Source of the DNA: JBHJHP01 sp042219855
GTDB taxonomy: Bacteria; Bacteroidota; Bacteroidia; Bacteroidales; UBA5342
Assembly: GCF_042219855.1 (NCBI RefSeq)
Contig: NZ_JBHJHP010000002.1
Span: forward strand, 496,001 to 560,000
DNA length: 64,000 nt
Direction of reading: 5' to 3'
Shown piece after piece: positions 45,285-54,472 of the stretch. The notes below the pieces were generated by a model. It did no database searches. It saw only the letters and a list, made by a program, of their open reading frames with translations, and was not told the DNA's origin. Every line of letters begins with the position of its first letter. Position 1 is the first letter of the stretch. The translations under genes were made by a program, and so were the position numbers.

Positions 45285-45962
45285 ATGCTGGGAACACTCA
45301 TCAATGCCGGTGCGATTATTATTGGCAGTATCATCGGACTTTTAATTCATTCCAGAATGCCGAAAAATATAACCCGGATTGTTTTTCAGGGCATCGGATT
45401 GTTTACCCTTTTCCTGGGAATTCACATGGCCGCCAAAACCGGCAATTTTCTGGTTCTGATTTTCAGCATTGTTCTGGGCGCCATAGCAGGCGAACTTTTA
45501 CGTTTAGACTTATTAATTAACCGGTTCAGTGAATGGTTAAAAAAGCGTGTAAAATCGAAAAATGAAAATTTCTCCAACGGGTTTGTCACTTCATTTCTGC
45601 TGTATTGCATGGGGTCGATGGCCATACTGGGTGCGTTTGAGGAAGGACTGGGTGGCGATCCAAACCTGTTGCTGGCGAAGTCTGTCCTCGACGGATTTTC
45701 ATCCATTGCATTGGCGGCATCGCTTGGCATCGGCGTGATTTTTTCTGCGATTCCACTGATCATTTACCAGGGCAGTCTGACACTTTTTGCCGGTTCCTTA
45801 CAAAACTTCTTTACGGACCCAATTATCAACGAACTGACTGCAGTGGGTGGTTTGCTGCTGATAGGCCTTGGTATCAATATTCTGGAGATTAAAAACCTTA
45901 AAATTATCAACATGATCCCCAGCCTTATTTTTGCCGTGATCCTGTCCTACTTTTTTCTGTAA
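45285..45962 (+). CDS. DUF554 integral membrane protein
   Basis: 225 residues with six or seven hydrophobic segments. The start M-L-G-T-L-I-N-A-G-A-I-I-I-G-S-I-I-G and the block C-M-G-S-M-A-I-L-G-A-F-E-E-G-L-G-G-D are characteristic of DUF554 (YdfK/YqgA-type). The function of the family is not established. A single-gene unit, convergent with tnaA, with a terminator between them. Confidence 0.9.
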   Translation: MLGTLINAGAIIIGSIIGLLIHSRMPKNITRIVFQGIGLFTLFLGIHMAAKTGNFLVLIFSIVLGAIAGELLRLDLLINRFSEWLKKRVKSKNENFSNGFVTSFLLYCMGSMAILGAFEEGLGGDPNLLLAKSVLDGFSSIALAASLGIGVIFSAIPLIIYQGSLTLFAGSLQNFFTDPIINELTAVGGLLLIGLGINILEIKNLKIINMIPSLIFAVILSYFFL

Positions 45963-45990
45963 TCTCTTTTTATAATCCGCTTTATTGATA

Positions 45991-46022
45991 AAAAAAATCC
46001 GGAAATCAACGATTCCCGGATT
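45991..46022 (-). terminator. Terminator of tnaA
   Basis: Arms 45996-46007 and 46011-46022 (12 bp, 3-nt loop) followed on the minus strand by seven T. The only irregular pair is G-U in minus-strand RNA. 26 nt beyond the tnaA stop. Confidence 0.8.
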
Positions 46023-46048
46023 CTATCTTATTAAATTTTATTCAGGGA

Positions 46049-47497
46049 CTAAAGGCTGTCGCCAAAGTCTGCTTTAAACTTAGCCACCAGTTTTTCCTGC
46101 CAGTCTGAGGTTGGTTTTAATTTACCAAAGAAGAAACGCAATACTTTAGGTTCCTCGTAAAACTCCAGACCCCCGATGAGTTTTCTGTTCTCATACAACC
46201 ATGCTAAGCGGTCAACAGTGTACTTAACCTGCGACAGGGTAAACACGCGGCGCGGCAGTGCCAGTCTCAAAAGTTCAACGGCTGCAAAATGATCACTGCC
46301 ATCCTCTTCGCGTTCTTCGGAAATGGTTCCACGCTCCATACCTCTTACACCACTTACCAGGTACATGGCAGCTGCCAGCGAACCTGCACGGTATTCTTTC
46401 TGCGGCACGTGCGACAGAAATGCCATGGCATCGATGTGTGCTCCAAGTCCTCCTGAAGGCGTAATTACCGGAATTCCAAGTTTAACCAGTTCATCCACCA
46501 TAAATTTGATGAATATCGGTCCCTGGTTGATCATCTCTTCATCCATGGTTTCGTCCAGACCAATGGTCATGGCTTCCATTTCGCGGGTTGACATACCACC
46601 ATACGTAGAGAATCCCTCATATAACGGCAGCATTTCAAGCAGTTTTTTATACACCGCTTCATCGTTTGTAATAATACCTCCACCACGTACGTGTCCCAGT
46701 TTTCGGGCCGAGAAATAAATGATATCTGCCGTATCCGACAAAATTTTTGTTATCTCACGGATCGAATGATTTTTGTATTTCTCTTCTCTGGTTTTAATGA
46801 AATGTAAGTTATCGGCAAGCAAACTGGCATCTATAACAAACGGAATGTTGTATTTCCTTGCTAGTTTACTGGTTGCAATAAAGTTATCCAAAGCAACCGG
46901 CTGTCCGCCAATCAGGTTGGTTCCGGCTTCAATACGGATAAATGAAATTTTTTCAGCCCCTTCCTTGTCAATTAACTTCTGCAGATCATCCAGATTCAGG
47001 TTTCCCTTAAACGGTTCAGAACTCACCGGATTTAATGCTTCGGGCATGTGCAATTCCAGTACTTTACCACCATTGACCATAATGTGGGCTTTGGTTGTGG
47101 TAAAGTGATAGTTCATTGGGACATAAGTGTCTTTTCTTACAAAAGCGAGCGATAACAGGTTTTCGCAGGCACGTCCCTGGTGAACCGGGAGAAAATACTT
47201 CTTACCGAAAATTTCATTCAGCTTATCCTTTAAACGGGTGTAAGTTGCTGAGCCTGCATAACTGTCGTCCACGATCAGCATCGATGCTGTCTGCTTGTCG
47301 CTCATGGCGTTTACACCACTGTCAGTTAACATATCCAGGTAAATATCTTTGTTGTACAGTAAGAAGGTGTTATTGCCAGCCTCTTCAATTGCTTTCAGCC
47401 TGCGATCGATCGGAACCAGATCGAGGCGTTGCACCATTCTTACCTTGTGCATTTCCAATGGAATTTCTTCTCCTAAATAAAATTTAATATTAGCCAT
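46049..47497 (-). CDS. tnaA: Tryptophanase-family PLP beta-eliminating lyase
   Basis: 482 residues. PLP fold-type I lyase splitting tryptophan to indole, pyruvate and ammonia, or tyrosine to phenol if it is a tyrosine phenol-lyase. The start reads P-L-E-M-H-K-V-R-M-V. L-L-T-D-S-G is replaced by M-L-T-D-S-G, H-Q-G-R-A is kept, and Lys266 in F-S-A-R-K-L-G aligns with the PLP lysine of E. coli TnaA. E-G-F-S-T-Y-G-G and the C-terminal L-R-L-A-L-P-R-R-V-F-T follow the family. The active-site lysine context (R-K-L-G rather than K-K-D) marks the divergent branch common outside enterobacteria, so the exact amino-acid substrate is less sure. No tna leader peptide or transporter is adjacent. Confidence 0.88.
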   Translation of the reverse strand: MANIKFYLGEEIPLEMHKVRMVQRLDLVPIDRRLKAIEEAGNNTFLLYNKDIYLDMLTDSGVNAMSDKQTASMLIVDDSYAGSATYTRLKDKLNEIFGKKYFLPVHQGRACENLLSLAFVRKDTYVPMNYHFTTTKAHIMVNGGKVLELHMPEALNPVSSEPFKGNLNLDDLQKLIDKEGAEKISFIRIEAGTNLIGGQPVALDNFIATSKLARKYNIPFVIDASLLADNLHFIKTREEKYKNHSIREITKILSDTADIIYFSARKLGHVRGGGIITNDEAVYKKLLEMLPLYEGFSTYGGMSTREMEAMTIGLDETMDEEMINQGPIFIKFMVDELVKLGIPVITPSGGLGAHIDAMAFLSHVPQKEYRAGSLAAAMYLVSGVRGMERGTISEEREEDGSDHFAAVELLRLALPRRVFTLSQVKYTVDRLAWLYENRKLIGGLEFYEEPKVLRFFFGKLKPTSDWQEKLVAKFKADFGDSL

Positions 47498-47820
47498 TTT
47501 AAAAAAGTTAGATATTGTAAATAATAGTTGAATTAAAGTCGTTTCCCGGGTTAACCGGCTGTAGCAAATATAATTAATAATCTCACTTGAGCTATTTACC
47601 TGTACGTTTGAAGATAATAAATGACAAAAAATCCGGAGCTTATTAAGATGCGCTAAATGCTCAATCCTGATTTATTGCATTAAATGTCAATTGATTATGA
47701 AAGCACATAGAATTTCAGTTTATTTGCTTACAATATCATATTTTATAATGATTATAATTTATAAACTGCAGGTTTTTCCTGTAAAAATGTATTAATTGCA
47801 TATTCTTAAAGTCAGAGACT
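47498..47820. other. Divergent intergenic region
   Basis: 323 bp between tnaA (minus) and a class V aminotransferase (plus), AT-rich toward 47700-47800. Promoters for both genes must lie here, but no clear -33/-7 pair or operator was identified, and no small gene. Confidence 0.4.
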
Positions 47821-48945
47821 ATGGATATTTGGAAAGAAGTCAGAAAGGAATTTCCCGTTTGCAAAGCGTTTGTGTATCTGAATCCCGCTGGTGGCTCACC
47901 CCTTTCGTCAAGTGCTGCTCAACAGGCAAAGCAATTTTATGATGAGATGTTGGCCCAGGGTGATAATTTATATGAAGAATGGCTGGAACGAACAGAAGTA
48001 ACCCGCCAGATGGTGGCCTCATACATTGGTGCCGATGTCAGCGAGATCGCCTTTACCACCAACACCTCTCATGGGATGAACCTGGTAGCCCAGATGAACA
48101 GGAACAAGGGCAAAGTACTCACCATGCAAGACGAGTTTCCTTCATCCACTTTTCCATGGCTAAACCAGGGTGTCGCCTTAAAAATGGTTGAACCGGAGGA
48201 CGGATTCCGCTATCCCATTGAAAAAATTGAAGCAAGTCTTGATCCGGATGTAAAAATCCTGATGACCAGCTATGTGCAATATTGCACCGGGTTCCGGCAG
48301 GACCTGGAAGCTCTTGGAGAATTATGCAGGCGAAAAAACCTGATTTTTGTGGTTAACGCCACGCAGGCCATTCCGGTATTTCCTGTGGATGTTAAAAAAT
48401 GGAACATCGATTTCCTTGTCTTTACCGGTCTGAAGTGGGCTACGGCAGGATATGGTATTGGCGGACTGTATATCAGTAAAAAATGGCTTACCGGAGGGAA
48501 ACTTCCGTTTGCAGGCTGGCTCAGCATTGAAGATCCGGAACAAATGGACAACCTGAAATTTGAGCCGGAAGCGCGTGCCTCCGTGGTTGAATCCGGTTGT
48601 CCGCATTTCGCTCCGGTATTTGCACTGAAAGGAGCCCTGGAATTGTTTAAACGCATCGGTAAAGAACAAGTCACCTCGCATGTGCTTGGGCTCACAACTT
48701 ACCTTCAAAAAAAACTGAAAGCACTTGGGGCTGAACTGACCAGTCCTGAAGATGAAAAATACATGTCCGGGATTACCATTATAAAAACCACGCAGGCAAC
48801 CGAGCTTGTCTCAGAACTCCGGGACAAAAACATCATCGTCAGTCCACGTGGACAGGGCGTACGGGTATCTGTTAATATTTTCAATAACAAAGAAGATATT
48901 GATGTGCTGATTGAGGCTTTGGAACAACACAGGGATTTATTCTAA
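47821..48945 (+). CDS. Class V aminotransferase / cysteine desulfurase-like PLP enzyme
   Basis: 374 residues, PLP fold type I. Y-L-N-P-A-G-G-S-P-L-S near the start, T-T-N-T-S-H-G-M-N at the phosphate-binding region, Asn (V-V-N-A-T-Q-A-I) where related enzymes have the Asp contacting the pyridine nitrogen's neighbourhood, and Lys205 in F-T-G-L-K-W as the PLP lysine. The C-terminal part has S-P-R-G-Q-G-V-R-V-S. Resembles isopenicillin-epimerase-like or kynureninase-like members rather than IscS, since the flexible Cys loop of desulfurases is not seen. Divergent from tnaA; a shared role in amino-acid breakdown is possible (inference). Confidence 0.85.
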   Translation: MDIWKEVRKEFPVCKAFVYLNPAGGSPLSSSAAQQAKQFYDEMLAQGDNLYEEWLERTEVTRQMVASYIGADVSEIAFTTNTSHGMNLVAQMNRNKGKVLTMQDEFPSSTFPWLNQGVALKMVEPEDGFRYPIEKIEASLDPDVKILMTSYVQYCTGFRQDLEALGELCRRKNLIFVVNATQAIPVFPVDVKKWNIDFLVFTGLKWATAGYGIGGLYISKKWLTGGKLPFAGWLSIEDPEQMDNLKFEPEARASVVESGCPHFAPVFALKGALELFKRIGKEQVTSHVLGLTTYLQKKLKALGAELTSPEDEKYMSGITIIKTTQATELVSELRDKNIIVSPRGQGVRVSVNIFNNKEDIDVLIEALEQHRDLF

Positions 48946-49010
48946 GGACTGGTGCTGATATTAGATGTTTAAACCGGTTTTATCCTGTGATTATGCTGTA
49001 GCTTCCTTTG

Positions 49011-49742
49011 TTACTGCATCAATCCCATTTGCTCCAGCTGTTCCATCACCTCTTTTTTATAGCTTCTGCTGATTGGGATGGAATTTTTCCCGATCTCTAA
49101 GTATTCTTTGGTATAGGAATCAATATACTTTGGCGCCACAATATAGGATCTGTGAACTCTCAAAAAACGGCCCTGCGGCAGTACGGCTTCAATATTGGAA
49201 AGGGTTTCACGCGTAACAATTACGGCTTCAGTTGTGTGAATTTTAAGGTAATCGCTCAGACTTTCAATAAAAACGATCTCGTTAAAGTTTATTTTTATCA
49301 TTTTACGGTCGGAACGCACGAACATAAAATCATTCCTCTCTTTACCTGCTTCATCCTTATGTGTTTCTGCAATAACATGCTGTTCATCAAAATACTTCTG
49401 CACGGATTGCAGGAGGCGTTCAAATGAAATTGGTTTGAGCAGGTAATCCACCGCTTTCAGGTCAAATCCATCCACAGCATATTCACGGTAAGCCGTCGTA
49501 AAAATTATTTTCACATCCCTGCTAACCGTTTTGGCCAGCGACAATCCTGATATCTCCGGCATATTGATGTCCAGAAACATCAGATCGACTGATTGATGCT
49601 GAAGAATATTAAATGCTTCCAGGGCATTTTTACAAATTCCGGTAATCTCTACCGAACTGATTTTGGAAAGGTGATTCTCCAGTACATCCCTGGCGATGGC
49701 TTCATCATCTACGATCAGGCACTTTATAGATTTTGGGCTCAT
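49011..49742 (-). CDS. LytTR-type response regulator
   Basis: 243 residues. The receiver domain (about 5-120) has V-D-D-E-A-I near the start, phospho-acceptor Asp58 in L-M-F-L-D-I-N-M-P-E, and the late K-P-I-S-F-E. The LytTR DNA-binding domain (about 145-240) has I-V-F-I-E-S-L-S-D-Y-L-K and F-L-R-V-H-R-S-Y-I-V. Its ATG overlaps the kinase stop by 4 bp, so the two are translationally coupled and form a two-component system. Targets are unknown; no lrgAB-like gene is adjacent. Confidence 0.95.
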   Translation of the reverse strand: MSPKSIKCLIVDDEAIARDVLENHLSKISSVEITGICKNALEAFNILQHQSVDLMFLDINMPEISGLSLAKTVSRDVKIIFTTAYREYAVDGFDLKAVDYLLKPISFERLLQSVQKYFDEQHVIAETHKDEAGKERNDFMFVRSDRKMIKINFNEIVFIESLSDYLKIHTTEAVIVTRETLSNIEAVLPQGRFLRVHRSYIVAPKYIDSYTKEYLEIGKNSIPISRSYKKEVMEQLEQMGLMQ

Positions 49743-50824
49743 TGTTGCATTTGGTTAATATTCTCTATGATCAAAATTGTGGTATACAGGCCACTTTCTG
49801 TAAACTGATCAAGGTGATAAGCTCCCTTATAGTTTAACTCCAGCCGCTTTTTAATGTTCTCTATCCCTATTCCGCCATTTCCTGTTGTCTGATGATCAGG
49901 CTTAAAGGAATTGTCAACCCGAAAATACAAGGCGTTATCTTCCATTTTCACGGTTATACTAATCCGGTGTTTATTGCGTATCACCGATCCGTGTTTGAAG
50001 GCGTTTTCAACGAATGGGATGAGCATCATCGGCGCTATTTCAGTGTCTTCTGATATCTTACTGGTTTCAAAGCTGACCTCCAATACATCAGAAAACCTGA
50101 TCTCCTCCAGTTCGATGTATTCTCTTATATGTTCTATTTCGTCTTTTAATCTGACAGCCGGCTTATTTACCTGGTATAAGATATAATCCAAAAGGTTGGA
50201 CAGCTTTAAAATGATATCCGGGGTTTGCGTGGACTGTTTGATGGCAAACCCATAAATCGTGTTCAGTGTATTGAATAAAAAATGGGGTTGAATTTGTTGT
50301 TTCAGGTAGCTCAGCTCCTGTTCTTTCAGTTGCAGCTGTGTATTCAGAATCTTATTCTCAAGTTCTTTATTAAGAGCCGCCATTTTGCTGTTTCTGCTGA
50401 CAATATTGGCAGATGCTACCAGGCCTGTAACAAGATAAACCAGGATGAGCACAAAGGTAAAATTCTTGCTCATTGGAGGCATGTTGGTCACATTAAACTT
50501 CAGGATTAGGATCAGACAGGCATAGATTATCAGCACGATTGCGTAGGACGTAAAAATAAGCAGGTAAAAAGAATAAAGCGCAAATTTACCATATCTCTTC
50601 TTTTGTAAATACTCCGGGATCAACTTAAAAATGGTTAGGTAAGTGGTGATCATAGTAACCGGAAGCAAGCCACTGGAGAACCAGGTAACATACACTTCAT
50701 CGGTAGAGTTGTAGCTGAAAAAATAAACATAAAAGAACCATACTGCCACCCAGAAAAGCAGATGAAAAGGTAATGTCTTACCCCGTTTTAATTCGTTTAA
50801 ATCAAAGAGGTCTATCCTGCTCAT
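49739..50824 (-). CDS. LytS-type sensor histidine kinase
   Basis: 361 residues. Four hydrophobic segments (about 18-145) form the membrane sensor, followed by a short coiled stretch and the His_kinase domain with phospho-acceptor His181 in Q-I-Q-P-H-F-L-F-N-T-L. The ATPase domain shows P-F-V-E-N-A-F-K-H-G and G-N-G-G-I-G-I-E-N-I-K-K-R-L. No extracytoplasmic ligand domain, so the signal is probably sensed in the membrane. It overlaps the LytTR regulator by 4 bp and partners with it. Confidence 0.94.
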   Translation of the reverse strand: MSRIDLFDLNELKRGKTLPFHLLFWVAVWFFYVYFFSYNSTDEVYVTWFSSGLLPVTMITTYLTIFKLIPEYLQKKRYGKFALYSFYLLIFTSYAIVLIIYACLILILKFNVTNMPPMSKNFTFVLILVYLVTGLVASANIVSRNSKMAALNKELENKILNTQLQLKEQELSYLKQQIQPHFLFNTLNTIYGFAIKQSTQTPDIILKLSNLLDYILYQVNKPAVRLKDEIEHIREYIELEEIRFSDVLEVSFETSKISEDTEIAPMMLIPFVENAFKHGSVIRNKHRISITVKMEDNALYFRVDNSFKPDHQTTGNGGIGIENIKKRLELNYKGAYHLDQFTESGLYTTILIIENINQMQQ

Positions 50825-50999
50825 AACTAATATTCCTGAACAATATTAACGAAAAAGTATCAGAATTGAAGGAATTATCGGTGTTCAACCGTTTTACGCC
50901 CTTTTTCTGTTTGCTGTTTAGTTTAAAGTCCTTATTGTGCTAAACAAACCCGTAAACCAGTCACTGGTCGCATTTTGTAAAATTGAATTTTTTTAATTC

Positions 51000-51205
51000 A
51001 TACATTTGAATCGTTATTGTTCGGAGAACATAACATCTTGTCCCTACAGGACAATTTTATTAACGGTATATTACTTTTACCAATGTCTTGTCCCTCCGGG
51101 ACAGCCCCTGAGGGACTTTATATAGGTAAAAAGTTTATTAGGTATAAAAAATGAAGTCCCGTAAGGGACGCAATAAAAAAGGATAAAAATACATTTGAAT
51201 CGTTA
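51000..51205. repeat. Palindrome-rich segment flanked by 17-bp direct repeats
   Basis: Identical 17-nt sequences (ATACATTTGAATCGTTA) at 51000-51016 and 51189-51205 bracket 172 bp that contain three related palindromes: GTCCCTACAGGAC (51040-51052), GTCCCTCCGGGAC (51090-51102) and GTCCCGTAAGGGAC (51157-51170). Looks like a small non-coding insertion with a target duplication, or a duplicated spacer. The flanking 50825-50999 holds nothing recognised. The next gene starts 14 nt after the right repeat. Confidence 0.7.
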
Positions 51206-51218
51206 AAACCTCATTATC

Positions 51219-51596
51219 ATGGCACTATTTGAAAAACTACAGGATGCAGGACTATTCATCAGCTATCCGATTATAATTATTCTGATCATTGAAATTGTTC
51301 TCTTTGTACGGGCTTTGCCCCAACAAAACAAATACGACCGCACCATCAAACTGTTGATTTCATTAGGATGGTTTGCCATTGCCTGGGGCTACCTTGGGCG
51401 TACATTAGGCCTGATTGAAGCATTTGATAACGTAGCCGCCTCGGGCGAATTTGCACCCAGCATGCTGTCGGGCGGACTCAAAAAAGCCTTGCTTGGCCCT
51501 TTAATGGGAATTATAACCTTTATTATTGCACGCGCAGGGATACTGGTACTTCATTTCATAAATAAGAAATCCCAAAACATAAAAACTGTTGATTAA
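51219..51596 (+). CDS. MotA/TolQ/ExbB-like small membrane protein
   Basis: 125 residues with three hydrophobic segments (about 14-30, 45-60, 88-115). The core G-L-I-E-A-F-D-N-V-A-A-S-G-E-F-A-P-S-M-L-S-G-G-L-K-K-A-L-L-G-P follows the TolQ/ExbB pattern G-x-I-x-A-F...A-x-A...G-I-x-x-A-L. Much shorter than ExbB (about 230), lacking the long cytoplasmic loop, and no ExbD/TolR gene is adjacent. Probably a reduced member; ion conduction is not shown. It overlaps the next frame by 8 nt, implying a two-gene unit. Confidence 0.65.
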   Translation: MALFEKLQDAGLFISYPIIIILIIEIVLFVRALPQQNKYDRTIKLLISLGWFAIAWGYLGRTLGLIEAFDNVAASGEFAPSMLSGGLKKALLGPLMGIITFIIARAGILVLHFINKKSQNIKTVD

Positions 51597-51969
51597 GAAA
51601 ATTATAAATATATCAGGTATTGCAGGCGCTTTGCTTTTAGTAATCCGCCTGCTTGGACTATTTATCACGCTACCTTATGAGGACATCTTCCTTATTGCCG
51701 GCCTGGTGCTGCTGTTTGTGGTTTGTTTACCCTTGGTTATGGTTGAGAAAAATACACCTTACAGATCAAAACAGAGCGTAAATCAATCTTCATCATCGCC
51801 TGAACATAAGAATGAAGACAGCAAAACTAATGACAAGGACACCTATCAAGGCTGGGGAATGAATGACTCCCCATTCAGATCCCGTAAATCCGGTTTAAGT
51901 TGGGGTGGTGGCAATATTAAAGCCTCTAATGCCAAAAGAGAAACACGGCGACGATTTTTGAAAAAATAA
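51589..51969 (+). CDS. Hypothetical membrane protein with basic tail (TTG start)
   Basis: 126 residues starting at a TTG inside the end of the TolQ-like gene (8-nt overlap), consistent with translational coupling. Two hydrophobic segments (about 8-25 and 33-52), then a Ser/Asn/Lys-rich polar tail with Y-Q-G-W-G-M-N-D-S-P-F and S-W-G-G-G-N, ending in K-R-E-T-R-R-R-F-L-K-K. Not recognised. The only early in-frame start is TTG, so the start is uncertain, but the frame extends well beyond the overlap. Confidence 0.5.
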   Translation: MIKKIINISGIAGALLLVIRLLGLFITLPYEDIFLIAGLVLLFVVCLPLVMVEKNTPYRSKQSVNQSSSSPEHKNEDSKTNDKDTYQGWGMNDSPFRSRKSGLSWGGGNIKASNAKRETRRRFLKK

Positions 51970-52063
51970 AATCAGAGCATTATCAGCACATTCCACCTTG
52001 GTTTTCATGATCAAATCCAATAATTTGTATGTTTAGCTTTAAAACCACGCCCTCTATGTTAAA

Positions 52064-54118
52064 TTACCATTTCGATATTTTCACAACCTGAGTTCCTGCA
52101 GTTCTAACAACCTTCAGTAGATAATCACCCGGTTCTAAATAAGACAAATCTAGTTTTGCAATATTGTGTTTAACTATCTCAACCTGTCTGCCACTCAAAT
52201 CGTACAGTTCAATTCTTTCGATACCATTAATATTGTTGATTGTTAGTATGTCTACAACAGGATTTGGATAAACAACTGTTCGACAATCTAATGTGTTCTC
52301 ATCTGTATTAAGCAAATGAGAAACGGCGCAATGTCCACTAAATTCATTAAAATGATTTATGTAAAAGTTTTCTCCATCCCTGTAAGCACATAAAAGAAGA
52401 AACCATTTCTCATAAAAATCAAATGGTGCTGTGTTTTGATAAAACAAACCATGATTTGTGCCTAAGCCTTCAATAAACTCAAATCTTTCAAATCCAAATT
52501 CGTTTTCTAAGAAATTAAGTCGAACATGTTTTTTTGAATCTACATAATACACAGAATCAACAAGAATTGTATCCGCTGAATTTTCATAGTGCAACAAAAA
52601 CGTATCATTCTTCTCTAGATCTAAATCCATCACCAGATACTCAGCGTCATTAATGTATTGATAGATTTTTGAATAATCACTTGATACACGTATATAAAAA
52701 TCTCCTGCTCTCTCTCTTGACCTGAATGTTTTGTAAACCTGATTCAAAATAGAGATATCTTCAACATAAAAAATTGAATCCGTCATGAAAGCATCAGGGA
52801 TTATTTGTAAAACATTGTAGGAAGAATTCTCTACACCAAACGGACTATCGTAAGGTGTTTCCTCTAATTCTGCAAAAACTATTTGTCTTGAACCATTTAT
52901 TTCAACAGTATCATAGAAAACCAGGTATCCATCAGCTTCTATAGTATATGGATATTTACCGTTGCTTAAACTCGGAATTGAAGTATGGCCATTTGAAATG
53001 TATGTTTTATCGTTTATAGTTATCGTTGCATGATCAAAATCCCCAATTATATTAATGATCAAAGAAGCCTCAGTAAGATATACCTCATACGAAAGTGTGA
53101 AATCGCGAATAGTATCTCCACTGTTATACAATTGACCATTTGAATCAATCCACCCTGCAAAAGCATCTTCGCTTGTATTTTCAGGTAGAATAAAATAGGT
53201 CATTGGATTGCCGGCAAATGCATATTCACCAATTAACTTTAGTTTTGAAAGCTGACTAAAGTTAACGCTCTGTATTGAATTGTTAGCAAATGAGTATTTG
53301 TTAATATATTCAATACTTTGGGGCAGAGTCACGCCTAATAATCCTAAATTTGAAAATGCCCCCGCTTTAGCTGTACTATTCCATACAATGGATTTAATTT
53401 CCACATTATCAAAACTCTCAGGAATCAATATATACTTGCCGATGAATTTATGATTTACGGCATAAATCATGCTTCCGCTGGTTTCAACATCGGAATCAGC
53501 TAAGATATATGGATTATCTTCTGAAACATGAACTTCCTTTTTATAAATTAAATAAGTACAGGCACTTACCATATCTCCCACGTCAGAAATGCTTGCCGGA
53601 ATTTCGGGTTCTGCCTGACCCAGTTCGAACCCATACCATTTTTGTCCAGCAATACCTGGAAGAATAAAAGATTCTACTGAAGCAGAGCAAAATACAAATG
53701 AGCCTATTTTTGACAAATTTACACAGTTACTAAAATCAATACTTGAAATGGGATTATCGCTAAACGCATTATTCCCAATTGAATCTAAATTATAGGCCTG
53801 ACTAAAATCGAGATTTGTAATAGAATTGTCTGCAAAGGAATAACTACCTATATATTTTATAGTTTCTGAGAATTTTAGAGACTGAATATTTTTACTTCTG
53901 AAAACGCCTCCTTCCCCACCATCTTCAGGTTCAGCGATTCCCACAATTTCCTGTCCGTTTATTGCAGACGGGATCTCAATATTGACGCTTTGAAGTGCAT
54001 TACATGCCACGATGTATCCATCGACAATAACCACATCATCTGCTGTCAGAACATAATTTTGAGCATTTATCAGATTCACTGATAATACCAACAATAATAA
54101 GGTACACCATTTTTTCAT
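52064..54118 (-). CDS. BspA-type leucine-rich-repeat protein with T9SS sorting domain
   Basis: 684 residues with a signal peptide (about 1-19; N-L-I-N-A-Q). LRR_5-type repeats (about 40-160 and 225-325) read I-K-Y-I-G-S-Y-S-F-A-D-N-S-I-T, L-D-S-I-G-N-A-F-S-D-N-P-I and similar. A PEGA-like beta domain (about 350-420; I-T-I-N-D-K...G-K-Y-P-Y-T-I-E-A-D-G-Y) and a beta domain follow. A type-A sorting domain ends it (V-Y-P-N-P-V-V-D-I ... G-D-Y-L-L-K-V). BspA-like repeats bind host or matrix proteins in some species; here surface adhesion is an inference. Codon use is AT-rich compared with genes at 8-36 kb. Confidence 0.8.
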   Translation of the reverse strand: MKKWCTLLLLVLSVNLINAQNYVLTADDVVIVDGYIVACNALQSVNIEIPSAINGQEIVGIAEPEDGGEGGVFRSKNIQSLKFSETIKYIGSYSFADNSITNLDFSQAYNLDSIGNNAFSDNPISSIDFSNCVNLSKIGSFVFCSASVESFILPGIAGQKWYGFELGQAEPEIPASISDVGDMVSACTYLIYKKEVHVSEDNPYILADSDVETSGSMIYAVNHKFIGKYILIPESFDNVEIKSIVWNSTAKAGAFSNLGLLGVTLPQSIEYINKYSFANNSIQSVNFSQLSKLKLIGEYAFAGNPMTYFILPENTSEDAFAGWIDSNGQLYNSGDTIRDFTLSYEVYLTEASLIINIIGDFDHATITINDKTYISNGHTSIPSLSNGKYPYTIEADGYLVFYDTVEINGSRQIVFAELEETPYDSPFGVENSSYNVLQIIPDAFMTDSIFYVEDISILNQVYKTFRSRERAGDFYIRVSSDYSKIYQYINDAEYLVMDLDLEKNDTFLLHYENSADTILVDSVYYVDSKKHVRLNFLENEFGFERFEFIEGLGTNHGLFYQNTAPFDFYEKWFLLLCAYRDGENFYINHFNEFSGHCAVSHLLNTDENTLDCRTVVYPNPVVDILTINNINGIERIELYDLSGRQVEIVKHNIAKLDLSYLEPGDYLLKVVRTAGTQVVKISKW

Positions 54119-54359
54119 TGCTCCAGTTTTTAAGGTTTAATTGACATTAAAGTTTATTTGCCAGAGATTAAAAAATAATCACATTACAACTCCATTGAGA
54201 AATAACTATGGTTTGATATTGACTAATTATATAAATGAAATTAGGTCTTTAATAATTTCTAACATCGTCAGGTTTGCATTATCGAAATATAAAAGTAAAA
54301 AAAGTATTGATCAGTTACAATTTTGATCTCAAATTATTGGGCTTAAAACTACATACTAT

Positions 54360-54422
54360 CTAAATAAGCATAACGTAACGATCTTTTAACTCGCTTTTCA
54401 GGATGTAAACATAGTAACTCAT
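54360..54422 (-). pseudogene. Truncated copy of the GIY-YIG gene (first ~17 codons)
   Basis: ATG at 54422 reads M-S-Y-Y-V-Y-I-L-K-S-E-L-K-D-R-Y, matching the start of the intact GIY-YIG gene except V to L, then diverges and stops at 54360. It is the left copy of a 109-bp duplication. The remaining 54119-54359 up to the LRR gene holds nothing recognised. Confidence 0.8.
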
Positions 54423-54442
54423 ACATTCAGGTTAAAATAAAA

Positions 54443-54464
54443 AAGGGACACCAATGCGTCCCTT
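54443..54464 (-). terminator. Hairpin terminator, left copy
   Basis: AAGGGAC (54443-54449) and GTCCCTT (54458-54464) with an 8-nt loop, flanked by A and T runs on both sides. On the minus strand it follows the tRNA-like fragment by about 10 nt, as a tRNA terminator would. Confidence 0.65.
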
Positions 54465-54472
54465 CTTTTTTG

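Noticed and set aside
51040..51170. CRISPR-like set of three GTCCC palindromes
   Set aside because: Only three 13-14-nt palindromes with differing loops and unequal spacing of 50 and 67 nt.
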